A stretch of 64,000 nt of DNA. Origin: Halorientalis marina. GTDB lineage: Archaea > Halobacteriota > Halobacteria > Halobacteriales > Haloarculaceae. The stretch spans positions 1 through 64,000 of the forward strand of contig NZ_CP095487.1 of assembly GCF_023028345.1 (NCBI RefSeq), in the 5' to 3' direction. Positions within the stretch are counted from its first letter, which is position 1; each line of letters starts with the position of its first letter. The translations under genes were made by a program, and so were the position numbers. This document shows positions 25,404-33,830 of the stretch, in pieces. A model generated the notes under the pieces. That model was not told the DNA's origin. It saw nothing but the letters and a program-made list of their open reading frames with translations, and ran no database searches.

Positions 25404-25414
25404 TCTAAAAAGTA
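25404..25414 (-). promoter_or_regulatory. TATA-like box upstream of the dehydrogenase unit
   Basis: On the minus strand this reads TACTTTTTAGA, an AT-rich stretch in GC-rich surroundings, about 27 bp before ATG 25381. That ATG would be at or near the 5' end of the transcript. Confidence 0.5.
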
Positions 25415-25457
25415 CGCCTGCCGGTAAGCGCCCGCCGGCGTCCGGTCGCCGCCCCCG

Positions 25458-26396
25458 TCACCGGTAGCCCAGCGCGTCGAGTTGGTCGGTGACGCCGGTC
25501 TCGCCGATCACGTGCGGGACGGGCAGGGGGGTCGGCGGCGACAGCGACGGGTCGCGCGTCCCCCGGTCCGTTGCCGTCGTCTCGACCCAGGGCACCCGGA
25601 GCAGTGTCGGCACCGGCGTCGCGATCGGGTGACCGTACAGTCCCCACTCGCCGAACAGATTGGCGTGGTCCGCCGTGATCACGACACGGTCCGCTGCGAC
25701 GTTGTCGAGTAACACCGCCACCGAGTCCAGCGCGTAGCACAGGTTCGCGGTGTATGCCGCCCGGACGCGCTCGGCCGACACCGCCCCGCGCCGGAGGAGT
25801 GTCCAGGGGTTCGCGGCGTTACTCTCGGCGCCGGTGCGGGCCATGCCGGTGTCGCCCTCGAGCGGGTCCGGGACGAACGGGTGGTGGGGCTGCATGTAGT
25901 GGACGACCAGTCGCTCGGGGTCGCGCTCGCGTGCGAGGGCGATCGCCCTGTCGGTGACCGCGGGCGCGGGGACGGTCCCGAGGTCCTCGTCCCAGGCGTA
26001 CTTCCAGACCTCGTCCAGCGCCGCGAAGGCGTCGGCGTCCAGATACCGGTCCGTCCACGTGTTCCCCGTCACCATCGCGGTCTCGGCGACGAGCGAGCGG
26101 TACCGGTCCGGGCCGAACGTGGCCGTCAGCCAGTCCGAGGAGCAACTGCCGACCGACCGCCGGGTCGCGACCGCGTCCACGAACGCGTAGTCGTCGGCGA
26201 CCGCGCGGAGCGTGTCCGGCCGGCAGCCGTCCAGCACGACCAGCAGGTCCCAGTCGGCCTCGTAGGCGGGCGTACCGTAGCTGAGGCGGCGGCCGACGGC
26301 CTGGATGGCCCGCAGATACCAGCGCCGGAGCGGCCCGCGTCCGGCCTGTAGGTCCGCGCTTCCTGACACGGTCGACGACAGGGCTGGCGGTGGCAT
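25458..26396 (-). CDS. AlkP/sulfatase-superfamily hydrolase
   Basis: A 312-residue protein with alkaline-phosphatase/sulfatase-fold metal motifs: DLLVVLDGCRPDTLR near the N-terminus and VVITADHANLFGEWGLYGHP near the C-terminus. A SVGSCSSDW segment follows where the nucleophile is expected, but the classical sulfatase CxPxR is not present. Relatives occur in haloarchaeal surface-glycan loci. ATG 26396 leaves an 80-bp divergent gap to the oxidoreductase fusion gene. It probably precedes the dehydrogenase transcription unit and may remove phosphate or sulfate from a pathway intermediate (inference). Confidence 0.8.
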   Translation of the reverse strand: MPPPALSSTVSGSADLQAGRGPLRRWYLRAIQAVGRRLSYGTPAYEADWDLLVVLDGCRPDTLRAVADDYAFVDAVATRRSVGSCSSDWLTATFGPDRYRSLVAETAMVTGNTWTDRYLDADAFAALDEVWKYAWDEDLGTVPAPAVTDRAIALARERDPERLVVHYMQPHHPFVPDPLEGDTGMARTGAESNAANPWTLLRRGAVSAERVRAAYTANLCYALDSVAVLLDNVAADRVVITADHANLFGEWGLYGHPIATPVPTLLRVPWVETTATDRGTRDPSLSPPTPLPVPHVIGETGVTDQLDALGYR

Positions 26397-26443
26397 AGGG
26401 GTACCGCCGCGGTGCCGGGGGGGTGGACGGCCCAGTGCGGATG

Positions 26444-26452
26444 TATTTATAA
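26444..26452 (+). promoter_or_regulatory. TATA-like box for the oxidoreductase fusion gene
   Basis: TATTTATAA is centred about 28 bp upstream of GTG 26476. It is strong AT-rich sequence in a GC-rich divergent region, and it supports the GTG start and a leaderless mRNA. Confidence 0.6.
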
Positions 26453-26475
26453 CGCGTCCGGCCCCGGATTGTGCT

Positions 26476-28479
26476 GTGCAGTGTCTGTTCGTCGGCGCCG
26501 GGGCGGTCGCGGACCAGTACGCGGGCGCGCTGGCCGGAAGCCCGCTGTCGCTCGCCGGGGTCTGTGACACCGATCCCGAACGAGCGACGGCCCTCGCCGA
26601 CCGCACCGGCGCCGCCGCGTTCACCGATCTCGAGACGGCACTGGCCGACTGTGACGCGGCCCTCGTCGTGAATCTCACGAGCCACGGCGCCCACGCGTCC
26701 GTGACCCGGCAGTGTCTCGACGCTGGCCGACACGTCTACTCGGAGAAACCGCTCGCGCTGGACGGGGAGACGGCCGCCGACCTGGTCGCGCTGGCCGAGC
26801 GGGACGGGCTGGGACTGGCCTGTGCCCCCATCACACCGGACTGTCCCGCACAACGGCTCGCCGGCCGGGCGCTCGCCGACGGTCGCCTGGGCCGTGTCGG
26901 CCTGGTCTACGCGCACGCCCACGTCGGCCGGGTGACCGACTGGCACGACCGGCCGGACGGGTTCCTCCGGGTCGGGCCACTGTACGACGGCGGCGTCTAC
27001 CCGTTGTCGGCGCTCGTGTCGTGGTTCGGGCCCGTCGAGACGGTCCGGGTCGCCGACACGCTCGACACCTGGCCGGCCCGCGAGGCCCAGCGCCCGTCGG
27101 CACCGAGTCACGTCGAGGCGACGCTCGCGTTCGCGGACGGCCCGGTCGCGCGGCTGACGGCCAGTTTCTACGCGCCCCATCGGAGCCGCGAGTTCTACGG
27201 GCTGGAGGTCCACGGCGACGACGGATCGCTCTACGTGGACGACGCCGGCGCGATGGCCGTCGATCGCTCGTCGGTATCGTTCGGGCGCGTCGGCCGCGAG
27301 TACACCCCGATGCCACCACAAACGCCGGTCGAGGCGGCGACACATCTCGACGGCGTCGCCCGGTTCGCGGCCGCGCTCGCCGACGGGCGGCGGCCACGTG
27401 CGACCGCCAGACGCGGGGCACACGTCGTCGCCGTCTGTGCGGCCATCGAGCGAGCGGGTGCCGACGGCGGCCCGGTGTCGGTGGCCGATCACGGCGCGCG
27501 GGCCGACCCCGTCCCGCGCCCGGTCGTACGGCCCAACCAGGGGTGGCCCCACCGCGGTGGGGACGGAGCCGCCACGGCTGACCCGGGGGCGACCGGGAGC
27601 GCGATCAGGCTCCCGCCGGTCGGGTTCGGCTGTTCCCGTTACCGGGGTGACGGCGAGTACGTCGACCGGGTCGATAGCATCGCGGCGGCGTTAGACGCCG
27701 GCTACCGCCTGCTTGACGCCGCGGAACTGTACGGTAACGAACATCGCATCGGCGGCTTGCTCGATGCCCCCGGGACGCCCGACCGCGAGTCGCTCTTCCT
27801 GCTCGGGAAGGTCTGGAACACCAATCACGAGCACGTCCTCGAAGCCTGCAGGGGGAGCCTCGACGAACTCGGGATCGACGCGTTCGATTGCTACACGCTC
27901 CACTGGCCCGACGCGTGGGCGTATCAGGGCCCGCTCGACCGACTGGCCGAACGTCCCGTCGAGGAGATGGAGGCGCTGGTCTTCCCCGAGGACGACGACG
28001 GCGAGCGCGCGACCGCGGACGTCTCACTCGCCGAGTCCTGGGCCAACCTCGAAACGGTCCACGAGCGGGGCCTGGCACGGACGCTCGGTGTCTGCAACGT
28101 CTCGCTGGCACAGTTGCGGACGATTTGCGACGCGGGGACGGCCCCGCCAGCGGTCGTCCAGGTCGAACGCCACCCCTACCAGCCGCGAACCGATCTCGTG
28201 CGGTGGTGTCACCGGCGGGGGATCCGCGTGATCGCGCACTCGCCGCTGTCGGCACCGGGCCTGCTCGCCGAACCGGTCCTCGAGGCGATCGCAGCCGAGC
28301 GAGGCTGGTCGCCGGCGGAAGTGGTCCTCGCCTGGAACGTCACCGCTGGCGTGGTCCCGATCCCGTCGAGTACGACCGCCGAGCACGTCGTCACGAACCT
28401 CGCCGCTGGCGGCCTGCGGCTCACTGACGAGGAACGCGGCCGAATCGAGACGCTCGAAGACACCGACTTCGAGCGGTGA
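26476..28479 (+). CDS. Gfo/Idh/MocA oxidoreductase fused to aldo/keto reductase
   Basis: A 667-residue two-enzyme fusion. Residues 1 to about 335 form a Gfo/Idh/MocA NAD(P)-dependent sugar oxidoreductase: a CLFVGAGAVADQYAGAL Rossmann start and the EKP motif with Lys91. After a Gly/Pro/Ala-rich linker comes an aldo/keto reductase barrel (about 375-667). It has the full catalytic tetrad: Asp and Tyr in LLDAAELYGNE, Lys in LLGKVWNTNH and His in YTLHWPDAW. GTG 26476 is supported by the TATA box. Two oxidoreductases on one chain suggest sequential oxidation and reduction of one carbohydrate or polyol (inference). Nearby genes point to glycosylated-metabolite synthesis. Confidence 0.9.
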   Translation: MQCLFVGAGAVADQYAGALAGSPLSLAGVCDTDPERATALADRTGAAAFTDLETALADCDAALVVNLTSHGAHASVTRQCLDAGRHVYSEKPLALDGETAADLVALAERDGLGLACAPITPDCPAQRLAGRALADGRLGRVGLVYAHAHVGRVTDWHDRPDGFLRVGPLYDGGVYPLSALVSWFGPVETVRVADTLDTWPAREAQRPSAPSHVEATLAFADGPVARLTASFYAPHRSREFYGLEVHGDDGSLYVDDAGAMAVDRSSVSFGRVGREYTPMPPQTPVEAATHLDGVARFAAALADGRRPRATARRGAHVVAVCAAIERAGADGGPVSVADHGARADPVPRPVVRPNQGWPHRGGDGAATADPGATGSAIRLPPVGFGCSRYRGDGEYVDRVDSIAAALDAGYRLLDAAELYGNEHRIGGLLDAPGTPDRESLFLLGKVWNTNHEHVLEACRGSLDELGIDAFDCYTLHWPDAWAYQGPLDRLAERPVEEMEALVFPEDDDGERATADVSLAESWANLETVHERGLARTLGVCNVSLAQLRTICDAGTAPPAVVQVERHPYQPRTDLVRWCHRRGIRVIAHSPLSAPGLLAEPVLEAIAAERGWSPAEVVLAWNVTAGVVPIPSSTTAEHVVTNLAAGGLRLTDEERGRIETLEDTDFER

Positions 28480-28546
28480 GGGAACCGTCGCGGCAGTCCG
28501 AGGTGGTCCCCCCACGCCTATGTCGGCGGAAATCGAACGTGTGGGT

Positions 28547-28930
28547 ATGGGCGCGACCGATACACGGCAGGGCTGGCCGCGAACGGACGCGATGACCGGG
28601 CTCGACTGGCTCGGCGTGGCCGCCGCACTCGTCTCGGCGGGGATACATCTCCTGCTCGGCGTGCGCCTGTTGCCCGAGGGGCTGGGGATCAGTTTCGTAC
28701 TCGCCGGGGTCGGGTTCCTCGGTGGGATCGTGCTCGTGCTCGCGGATTACCGACGCCGGGCGGTCTACGCCCTCGGGATCCCGTTCACGCTCGCCCAGAT
28801 CGGGCTGTGGTACGTCCTGAACTTCGCCGCCGGGCCGAAGGCCTTCCCCGCGGACGTGGGTGGACTCGGTGCGGTCGACAAGCTCGCGCAGATCGTCCTG
28901 CTCGTCGTCCTCGTCCGCTTGCTGCGATAA
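28547..28930 (+). CDS. small four-helix membrane protein, DUF7475-like
   Basis: A 127-residue membrane protein with four hydrophobic helices (about residues 16-34, 40-60, 66-86 and 105-125). Only short loops join them, one carrying the basic DYRRRAVY. This layout matches a haloarchaeal family of unknown function. ATG 28547 is used because family proteins start shortly before the first helix; an in-frame ATG at 28520 would add nine residues. It lies 67 bp after the fusion gene, on the same strand. Confidence 0.7.
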   Translation: MGATDTRQGWPRTDAMTGLDWLGVAAALVSAGIHLLLGVRLLPEGLGISFVLAGVGFLGGIVLVLADYRRRAVYALGIPFTLAQIGLWYVLNFAAGPKAFPADVGGLGAVDKLAQIVLLVVLVRLLR

Positions 28931-29016
28931 CGGCCTGAATGCGGGGGTTTAATCGACTTCGGCCCAACTATAGGAGGAGTCTCGATGACAGAGACAGGCC
29001 GGACCGGAGGGCGGGA

Positions 29017-29733
29017 ATGAGCGTCGAGCTCCTCGCACCCGTCCGGCTGTTCGCCGCGGCCGCCTGGGCGCACGCCGGCGCGTTCGTTCCCGGCCTCGTC
29101 GTCACGGTTCTGTGGACGACACAGGTTGGCTACCTCACGGTCGCGCGTCGTCGGGGGCGAGTCCCCGGGCGTGTCCGCCGGCTCGGGATCGCCAACGCAG
29201 TCACGATGGTCCGCGGGGGCCTCTATGCGGTCGTCGCCGGGTTCGTCGTCGTCCCGCCGGACGCGGGGCTCAGATGGGTGCCCGCAGTCTGTTATGGGAT
29301 CGGTGCCGTCCTCGACAGGGTCGACGGCCTCGTGGCCCGAACGGTCGGCCGCGAGACCGAATTCGGCGAGCGACTGGACATGGCGTTCGACACCTTCGGA
29401 TTCGTCGCTGCACCGCTCGTGGCCGTCGTCTGGGGCATCCTTCCGGGCTGGTATCTCGCGCTGTCGGCCGCCCGTTTCGTCTACCGTGGCGCCTGTGGCT
29501 GGCGCCGGTTCCGGGGTCGCCCGCTGGTCGACCGGCCGGACAGCGAACTCGGCCGCATCCTGGCCGGCGTCCAGATGGCGTTTCTGACCGTCGCCCTGGT
29601 CCCGACGGTGCCGGCGTCGTTGGTCGGGACCGCCGCCCCAGTCGTTCTCGCGCCGTCGCTTGCGGTCTTCGTCCGTGATTTCCTCTACGTCTCCGGGCGG
29701 CTCCCTCGTGCCGAGCAGCCCGAGCACAACTGA
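29017..29733 (+). CDS. CDP-alcohol phosphatidyltransferase family protein
   Basis: A 238-residue membrane enzyme with the full CDP-alcohol phosphotransferase signature: DRVDGLVAR, then a Gly eight residues later (FGERLD), then FD, matching D-x2-D-G-x2-A-R...G-x3-D-x3-D. About six membrane helices are present. Known: these enzymes move a phospho-alcohol from a CDP-activated donor to an alcohol acceptor, for example in archaeal phospholipid synthesis. The exact acceptor here is unknown. ATG 29017 is chosen because the upstream extension is Arg/Asp-rich and not hydrophobic. It could make a lipid anchor for the product of this cluster. Confidence 0.9.
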   Translation: MSVELLAPVRLFAAAAWAHAGAFVPGLVVTVLWTTQVGYLTVARRRGRVPGRVRRLGIANAVTMVRGGLYAVVAGFVVVPPDAGLRWVPAVCYGIGAVLDRVDGLVARTVGRETEFGERLDMAFDTFGFVAAPLVAVVWGILPGWYLALSAARFVYRGACGWRRFRGRPLVDRPDSELGRILAGVQMAFLTVALVPTVPASLVGTAAPVVLAPSLAVFVRDFLYVSGRLPRAEQPEHN

Positions 29734-29761
29734 ATTACTGCGCGGCTGCCTACGTGACCGC

Positions 29762-30235
29762 GTGCTCTTCCCGACGCACCTCGTCGCGGGTGCCGTCCTC
29801 GGCGCGTACACGCGGCTGTCCGTGGCGTGGCTCGTCGTCGGGGCGGCGCTTCCCGACCTGCTCGACAAGCCGCTGGCAACACTCGGCGTTACCACGCTCT
29901 ATCACACCGTCGGCCACAGCGCCCTGTTCGGGGTCGTCGTCCTCGCCGCTGCGTTCGTCGACCGCGCCGCCGTCGCGGTCGCCGTCGGCTGGGTGTCACA
30001 CGTGCTGCTCGACGCGGCACACGTCGTCGTCAACGGCCGGCCGCTGGACGCGCTCTTTCTCCTCTGGCCGGTCGCGGTGCCGCCGGCACCGCTCGCGCTC
30101 GCACCGATCCCGTTCGTACAACAGTACCTCTGGAGTCCGTCGTTCCTGCTCGAGGTCGGCATCTGGCTCGGCGCCGGCGTCGTCCTCGTTCGACGGCGCC
30201 GCGCGTACCGATCGCGCCCCGAGAGCGGGCGGTGA
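29762..30235 (+). CDS. YdjM-like membrane-bound metal-dependent hydrolase
   Basis: A 157-residue membrane protein of the DUF457/YdjM type. It begins LFPTHLVAGAVLGAY and has further His and Asp residues in VGAALPDLLDKPLA, TLYHTVGHSALFG and WVSHVLLDAAHV. These His/Asp pairs within helices are the presumed metal site of the family. GTG 29762 is the first start after the preceding gene, whose stop is 28 bp upstream, so they are probably co-transcribed. A true substrate for this family is not established. Confidence 0.82.
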   Translation: MLFPTHLVAGAVLGAYTRLSVAWLVVGAALPDLLDKPLATLGVTTLYHTVGHSALFGVVVLAAAFVDRAAVAVAVGWVSHVLLDAAHVVVNGRPLDALFLLWPVAVPPAPLALAPIPFVQQYLWSPSFLLEVGIWLGAGVVLVRRRRAYRSRPESGR

Positions 30236-30422
30236 CGACGGGCGAGCGCCCGGCCACGACGGCGGGCCGAGTAGCGCGCCCCACCCGACTGCACGGACGG
30301 CTCCCCCGGACCGCCGCGGAGTGGGTGTCCGTGGGTCGCTATCGGCATCGCGGCGACGACCGGATGCGGGTCGGCCTCGCGCCGGGCGAGCGTTTTACCC
30401 GGTCCGGACCCAACGGGCGGTC

Positions 30423-30791
30423 GTGTCAGCAACAGCGCCATCACGGTTCCTGCTCGTCTCGACGGTCGTCTGCGTGCTCGGGTGTGCGAGCGCGGTGGTG
30501 ATCCCGGTCGTGACGGGTGCCTCGCAGGCGTTCACCGGCAGCGTCGCGTCGAGCGGTCTGCTCGGCCTGGTGTTCACCGTTCGGAACGTGCAGTTGCTCA
30601 GGGCGAACGGACGGCCGAGCCTGCCGCCGGCCGTGCTCACGACGATCTTCGGCGGCTGGTTCATGCTCGCGCCGCTTCTGTACGGCGACGTGGGCTTTCT
30701 CCCGACCGCGGGCACCCAGCTCGCCGGGACGATCATCTCCACCTTCGGCCTCTACGTCGTCGTCGCCGGTGTCACCGGCGAGACGAGGTGA
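30423..30791 (+). CDS. small membrane protein of unknown function
   Basis: A 122-residue protein with four hydrophobic helices, the first starting at about residue 9 (FLLVSTVVCVLGCASAVVIP). The loop between helices 2 and 3 is basic (VRNVQLLRANGRPSLPP). No catalytic motif is seen. It starts with GTG after a 187-bp gap with no recognisable gene and precedes the flippase gene by 89 bp. Confidence 0.65.
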   Translation: MSATAPSRFLLVSTVVCVLGCASAVVIPVVTGASQAFTGSVASSGLLGLVFTVRNVQLLRANGRPSLPPAVLTTIFGGWFMLAPLLYGDVGFLPTAGTQLAGTIISTFGLYVVVAGVTGETR

Positions 30792-30880
30792 GCGGGTCGC
30801 CGTGGGACCCCCGTCCCTGCAGACGTTCGTGAGGACGGCCACCGACAGCATCTTGCCGCGCCGGCCCCTGTCGTGGATGA

Positions 30881-32359
30881 ATGGTCGAACGCCGCGACGG
30901 CGACGAGATCGACCTCCTCGACGCCGCCATCCGGACGACCGGCGGGGCGACCCTGTCGACGACGCTGTACGTCCTGAGCGGCGTCGTGTACGCCTTCGTC
31001 ACCTCGCCCGCCGCGACGGGCACGTTCTTTTTCGTCACCATCTCGGCCGCGCTGGTCCTCCGGCCGGTGAAAGGGATCAGCCAGACGCTCCAGAAGCTCG
31101 GGAGCGAGCGGGGCGAACGGGTCGAATCCTACCTCGGCATCGCCGTCCCGTTCGCCGTCGGCTACCTGCTCGTCGCGGGCGTGATCGCGGTCGTCGGGAG
31201 CGAGGCGCTCGCCCGTCGCACCGTCTTCGAGGCCGGGCTGCTCGTCCCGGCGGGGCTGTACGCCTGCTCGGTGGCGCTGGTGTCGATCGTCACGAGCCTC
31301 GTCGCCGCCATCGGCTATCCCAGCGCCGAGACCTGGCTCACCGGCACGGCGAGTGCCGTCCAAGTCGGCGTCGTCCTCGTGTTCGACGGTGCGGTGGCGA
31401 CGGCCGGCGACCTCATGCTCGTCGTCGCCGGCGTGCGGTTCGCGCTGTTCGTCCCGGTCGCGCTGGCGCTGGGGGTCGTCCCCGGCCGACCAGACCGACA
31501 CGCGCTCGACCGCGCCTGGACGTTCGCCCGGTGGAGCGTCCCCGACCAGATCCTCGACCGGTTCTCGTACAACATGCCCGTCTACGTCCTCGGCGTGGTC
31601 GCGACGCCGGCGGCCGTCGGGGTCTACGAGGCGGCCGACCGGTTCGCCGACTTCGGCGCGACGATCGCCTGGCGGCTCTCCTCGCCCCTGCTCACGAAGG
31701 TGAGCGGCGACACGTCCGCCGGCGCCGACGACCTGCCCTACCTCGACGGCGCGATCACCGGTGGGACGGGCGTGACCGTCGCCGTCCTCGGGTACCTCCT
31801 GACGACCCACGGCGTGGTGGCCGAGATCGCCTTCGCCGGGGCACAGCGGGTCTTCTCCATCACCGTCCTCCTCGTCGGTGGTATCAACGTCCTGCGGGGG
31901 TTCTGGACGCTCGCCTCGCACGCGATGGAAGGACTCGGGAAGCCAAGCGTGAGCTTCCGCACGAAGCTGTACGGCCTGCTGGTGAGCGTCCCGATCCCGG
32001 CCGTCTTCGGCGCCGAGTTCGGCGCGGTCGCCGGGGCCGCGGGCTACGCCGCGATGAATCTCGTCGTCTTCGGCTACGTCTGTTACTTCGCCCGGGACCT
32101 GTTCGGCCGCGTCCCGGTCGACCTCGCGCTGACCGCGCGGTTCGTGCTCGGACTGGTCCTCTCGGTCGGCGTCACGACCGGCGTCGTGGCCCTCCTCGAG
32201 CGGACCGGTTTCTCGCCAACCGCCGTCGCCGTCGCGGCCGCAGTGTTCTGTGGGACCGCGTTCCTCGCCGTCCTCCTCGCGACCTCCGGCGCGGCCCGGT
32301 TCGCCGTCGGTCGGGCGTCGGAGCTGTCGGTCGGCTGGCTGCGCTCGCGAGGGCGGTAG
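30881..32359 (+). CDS. Wzx-like polysaccharide flippase
   Basis: A 492-residue integral membrane protein with 12 to 14 predicted helices. It has the MOP-superfamily (Wzx/RfbX) pattern: an N-terminal TTGGATLSTTLYVLSGVVYA helix, Arg-Pro/Lys cytosolic turns (LRPVKGISQTL) and the mid-protein FARWSVPDQILDRFSYNMPV. Known: such proteins flip lipid-linked oligosaccharides across the membrane. Placed after glycosyltransferase, CDP-alcohol transferase and oxidoreductase genes, it could export the lipid-linked product of this locus (inference). Confidence 0.85.
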   Translation: MVERRDGDEIDLLDAAIRTTGGATLSTTLYVLSGVVYAFVTSPAATGTFFFVTISAALVLRPVKGISQTLQKLGSERGERVESYLGIAVPFAVGYLLVAGVIAVVGSEALARRTVFEAGLLVPAGLYACSVALVSIVTSLVAAIGYPSAETWLTGTASAVQVGVVLVFDGAVATAGDLMLVVAGVRFALFVPVALALGVVPGRPDRHALDRAWTFARWSVPDQILDRFSYNMPVYVLGVVATPAAVGVYEAADRFADFGATIAWRLSSPLLTKVSGDTSAGADDLPYLDGAITGGTGVTVAVLGYLLTTHGVVAEIAFAGAQRVFSITVLLVGGINVLRGFWTLASHAMEGLGKPSVSFRTKLYGLLVSVPIPAVFGAEFGAVAGAAGYAAMNLVVFGYVCYFARDLFGRVPVDLALTARFVLGLVLSVGVTTGVVALLERTGFSPTAVAVAAAVFCGTAFLAVLLATSGAARFAVGRASELSVGWLRSRGR

Positions 32360-32459
32360 TCCGGTCGGTCGAGAGCCTGCCGTTCGCTTCGGCCGCGACG
32401 CCGCCACAGCGCCGGCGTCCCGCCCCAACTGTTTTGTTCGTTTGGCCGGATCAGCTACC

Positions 32460-32798
32460 GTGATCGACGCGCTCCCGGACCGCCCACTGACGGACGACGA
32501 GGCCGAACACCTCAAACGCCAGGACGGCCGTATCGTGCCCCTATCGGTCCTCAAGGGCGGCGACGACCCCTACGTGATCTACACGCTCGCGATCTACCGC
32601 GACGATCCGGGACGTGTCCACCTTCTCGGGTACGCGGAGACGGAGGGGGGCTGGGTGCAGTTCGACGCGTTCGACGACGACGAGTGGACCGTCGAGCGAC
32701 AGGAGAGCCGGGTCCAGGAGTGGGTCGAAGAGCAGTACGCCGACGAGTTCGAGCAGGGCGTGCTCGACGAGGCCTCGGGGACGGTCGACATGGGGTGA
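32460..32798 (+). CDS. conserved acidic haloarchaeal protein
   Basis: A 112-residue soluble protein that is very acidic, with a high share of Asp, Glu and Tyr (DDEWTVERQESRVQEWVEEQ). I do not recognise a family with a known role. It starts with GTG; a T-rich stretch (TTTTGTTCG) lies about 25 bp upstream and may be its TATA element. It follows the flippase gene by 100 bp. Confidence 0.65.
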   Translation: MIDALPDRPLTDDEAEHLKRQDGRIVPLSVLKGGDDPYVIYTLAIYRDDPGRVHLLGYAETEGGWVQFDAFDDDEWTVERQESRVQEWVEEQYADEFEQGVLDEASGTVDMG

Positions 32799-32822
32799 GC
32801 GCGCACAGCGTCCGCCCCCAGC

Positions 32823-32828
32823 TATAAA
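32823..32828 (+). promoter_or_regulatory. TATA box (TATAAA)
   Basis: A consensus TATAAA lies about 29 bp upstream of ATG 32855. It supports that start over an in-frame ATG at 32834, which lies too close to the box. Confidence 0.55.
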
Positions 32829-32854
32829 CCGTCGTGCGCCCTGCTACCGATGTC

Positions 32855-33235
32855 ATGCCAACACCTGCCACAGTCGTCCGGAACCTGGACCACGGGGATT
32901 CCGTCCGGGTGACGGACCCCGACATCGGCGACGTCTCGGTCATCGTCTACCGACCCAAGGAAACCGCGGACGTGGCGCCGGGCGTCCAGCAGTTCGTCTT
33001 CACACACGAGTCCGGCCGGATCATCGGCATGAACCGGACCCTCGGCGTGGACGAGGAGTCGGACTGGGAGGCCTGCCCCCTCGTCATGGACGAGGACGGG
33101 TTCCAGCACGCACTCCTGCTCCGGGCCGACGGCGACGTCCACCTCCACACGCGCCGGGAACCGGGCCAGCCCGAGGACTGGGAGCATCGTGGCGTCGTCG
33201 ACCTGGAGCCGCTCGAACCGGTCGACGGGGAGTGA
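32855..33235 (+). CDS. conserved haloarchaeal hypothetical protein
   Basis: A 126-residue acidic soluble protein with an alternating strand pattern (VTDPDIGDVSVIVYRP, QQFVFTHESGRIIGMN) that suggests a small beta-rich fold. No active-site motif is recognised. It has its own consensus TATA box and is convergent with the acetone carboxylase operon, separated by a 68-bp gap with an A/T-tract terminator. Confidence 0.65.
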   Translation: MPTPATVVRNLDHGDSVRVTDPDIGDVSVIVYRPKETADVAPGVQQFVFTHESGRIIGMNRTLGVDEESDWEACPLVMDEDGFQHALLLRADGDVHLHTRREPGQPEDWEHRGVVDLEPLEPVDGE

Positions 33236-33288
33236 CCAGTCGGTCCGGAGCGGGCGACAAGCGACCGCTGGCTCCACTCGGTAGCCGC

Positions 33289-33294
33289 AAAAAA
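33289..33294 (-). terminator. T6 tract downstream of the acetone carboxylase operon
   Basis: Read on the minus strand, six T residues occur about 10 nt after the acxC stop codon. Oligo-T tracts are the usual archaeal intrinsic terminators. Confidence 0.6.
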
Positions 33295-33303
33295 GAGCGC
33301 CGG

Positions 33304-33828
33304 TCAGTCGGCGGCCGCGTCGTCACCCTCGCGGTCGGGGGCGGGTCGGCCCTGCCACTCCTCGTAGAAGGTGTCGATGTCCGGGTCGAACGGCTTGATC
33401 ACCGGGTAGCCGACCGGCACGGCGTCCACGTCGACGAGCTTGTAACACTCCGGGCAGTACCACTCCCGGAGCTCGAAGGCCCAGTCCGGGTCGACGTGCA
33501 TGTACTTGGGGTACAGTTCCTCGAACTCCTCGTCCTCGTCGCGGACGCGGATCCGACAGGAGCGTTTCCAGTTCTCGTCGACGTCACAGAGGTCCTCGCC
33601 ACACTCCGTCCGGACGACGCGGCCCTCGTCGGTCCCGACCACGTAGAGGTGGTCGTTCAGCGGGACGAGTATCGGGTCGTCCCAGTCCACGCGGTCCTGG
33701 AGGACCTCGCGGGTCTTCTCGAAGCGGTTCGGGTCTTTCGGGTCCGGGAGCACTTCGTTGCGAAGCTCGTCCCAGGCCATCTCTCCGTCGATCAGCGACC
33801 GCACGCGGTCGTTGCTGAGGTCAGTCAT
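33304..33828 (-). CDS. acxC: acetone carboxylase gamma subunit
   Basis: A 174-residue small subunit of acetone carboxylase (the bacterial gamma subunit is of similar size). The LVPLNDHLYVVG segment, the paired Cys of ECGEDLC and YCPECYKLVDVD, and the MHVDPDWAFELREWYCPE region fit this family. Known: the alpha2-beta2-gamma2 enzyme carboxylates acetone to acetoacetate using ATP and Mn. ATG 33828 lies 2 nt beyond the alpha-subunit stop, so the gene is last in the acxABC operon. A T6 tract follows. Confidence 0.9.
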   Translation of the reverse strand: MTDLSNDRVRSLIDGEMAWDELRNEVLPDPKDPNRFEKTREVLQDRVDWDDPILVPLNDHLYVVGTDEGRVVRTECGEDLCDVDENWKRSCRIRVRDEDEEFEELYPKYMHVDPDWAFELREWYCPECYKLVDVDAVPVGYPVIKPFDPDIDTFYEEWQGRPAPDREGDDAAAD

Positions 33829-33830
33829 GG

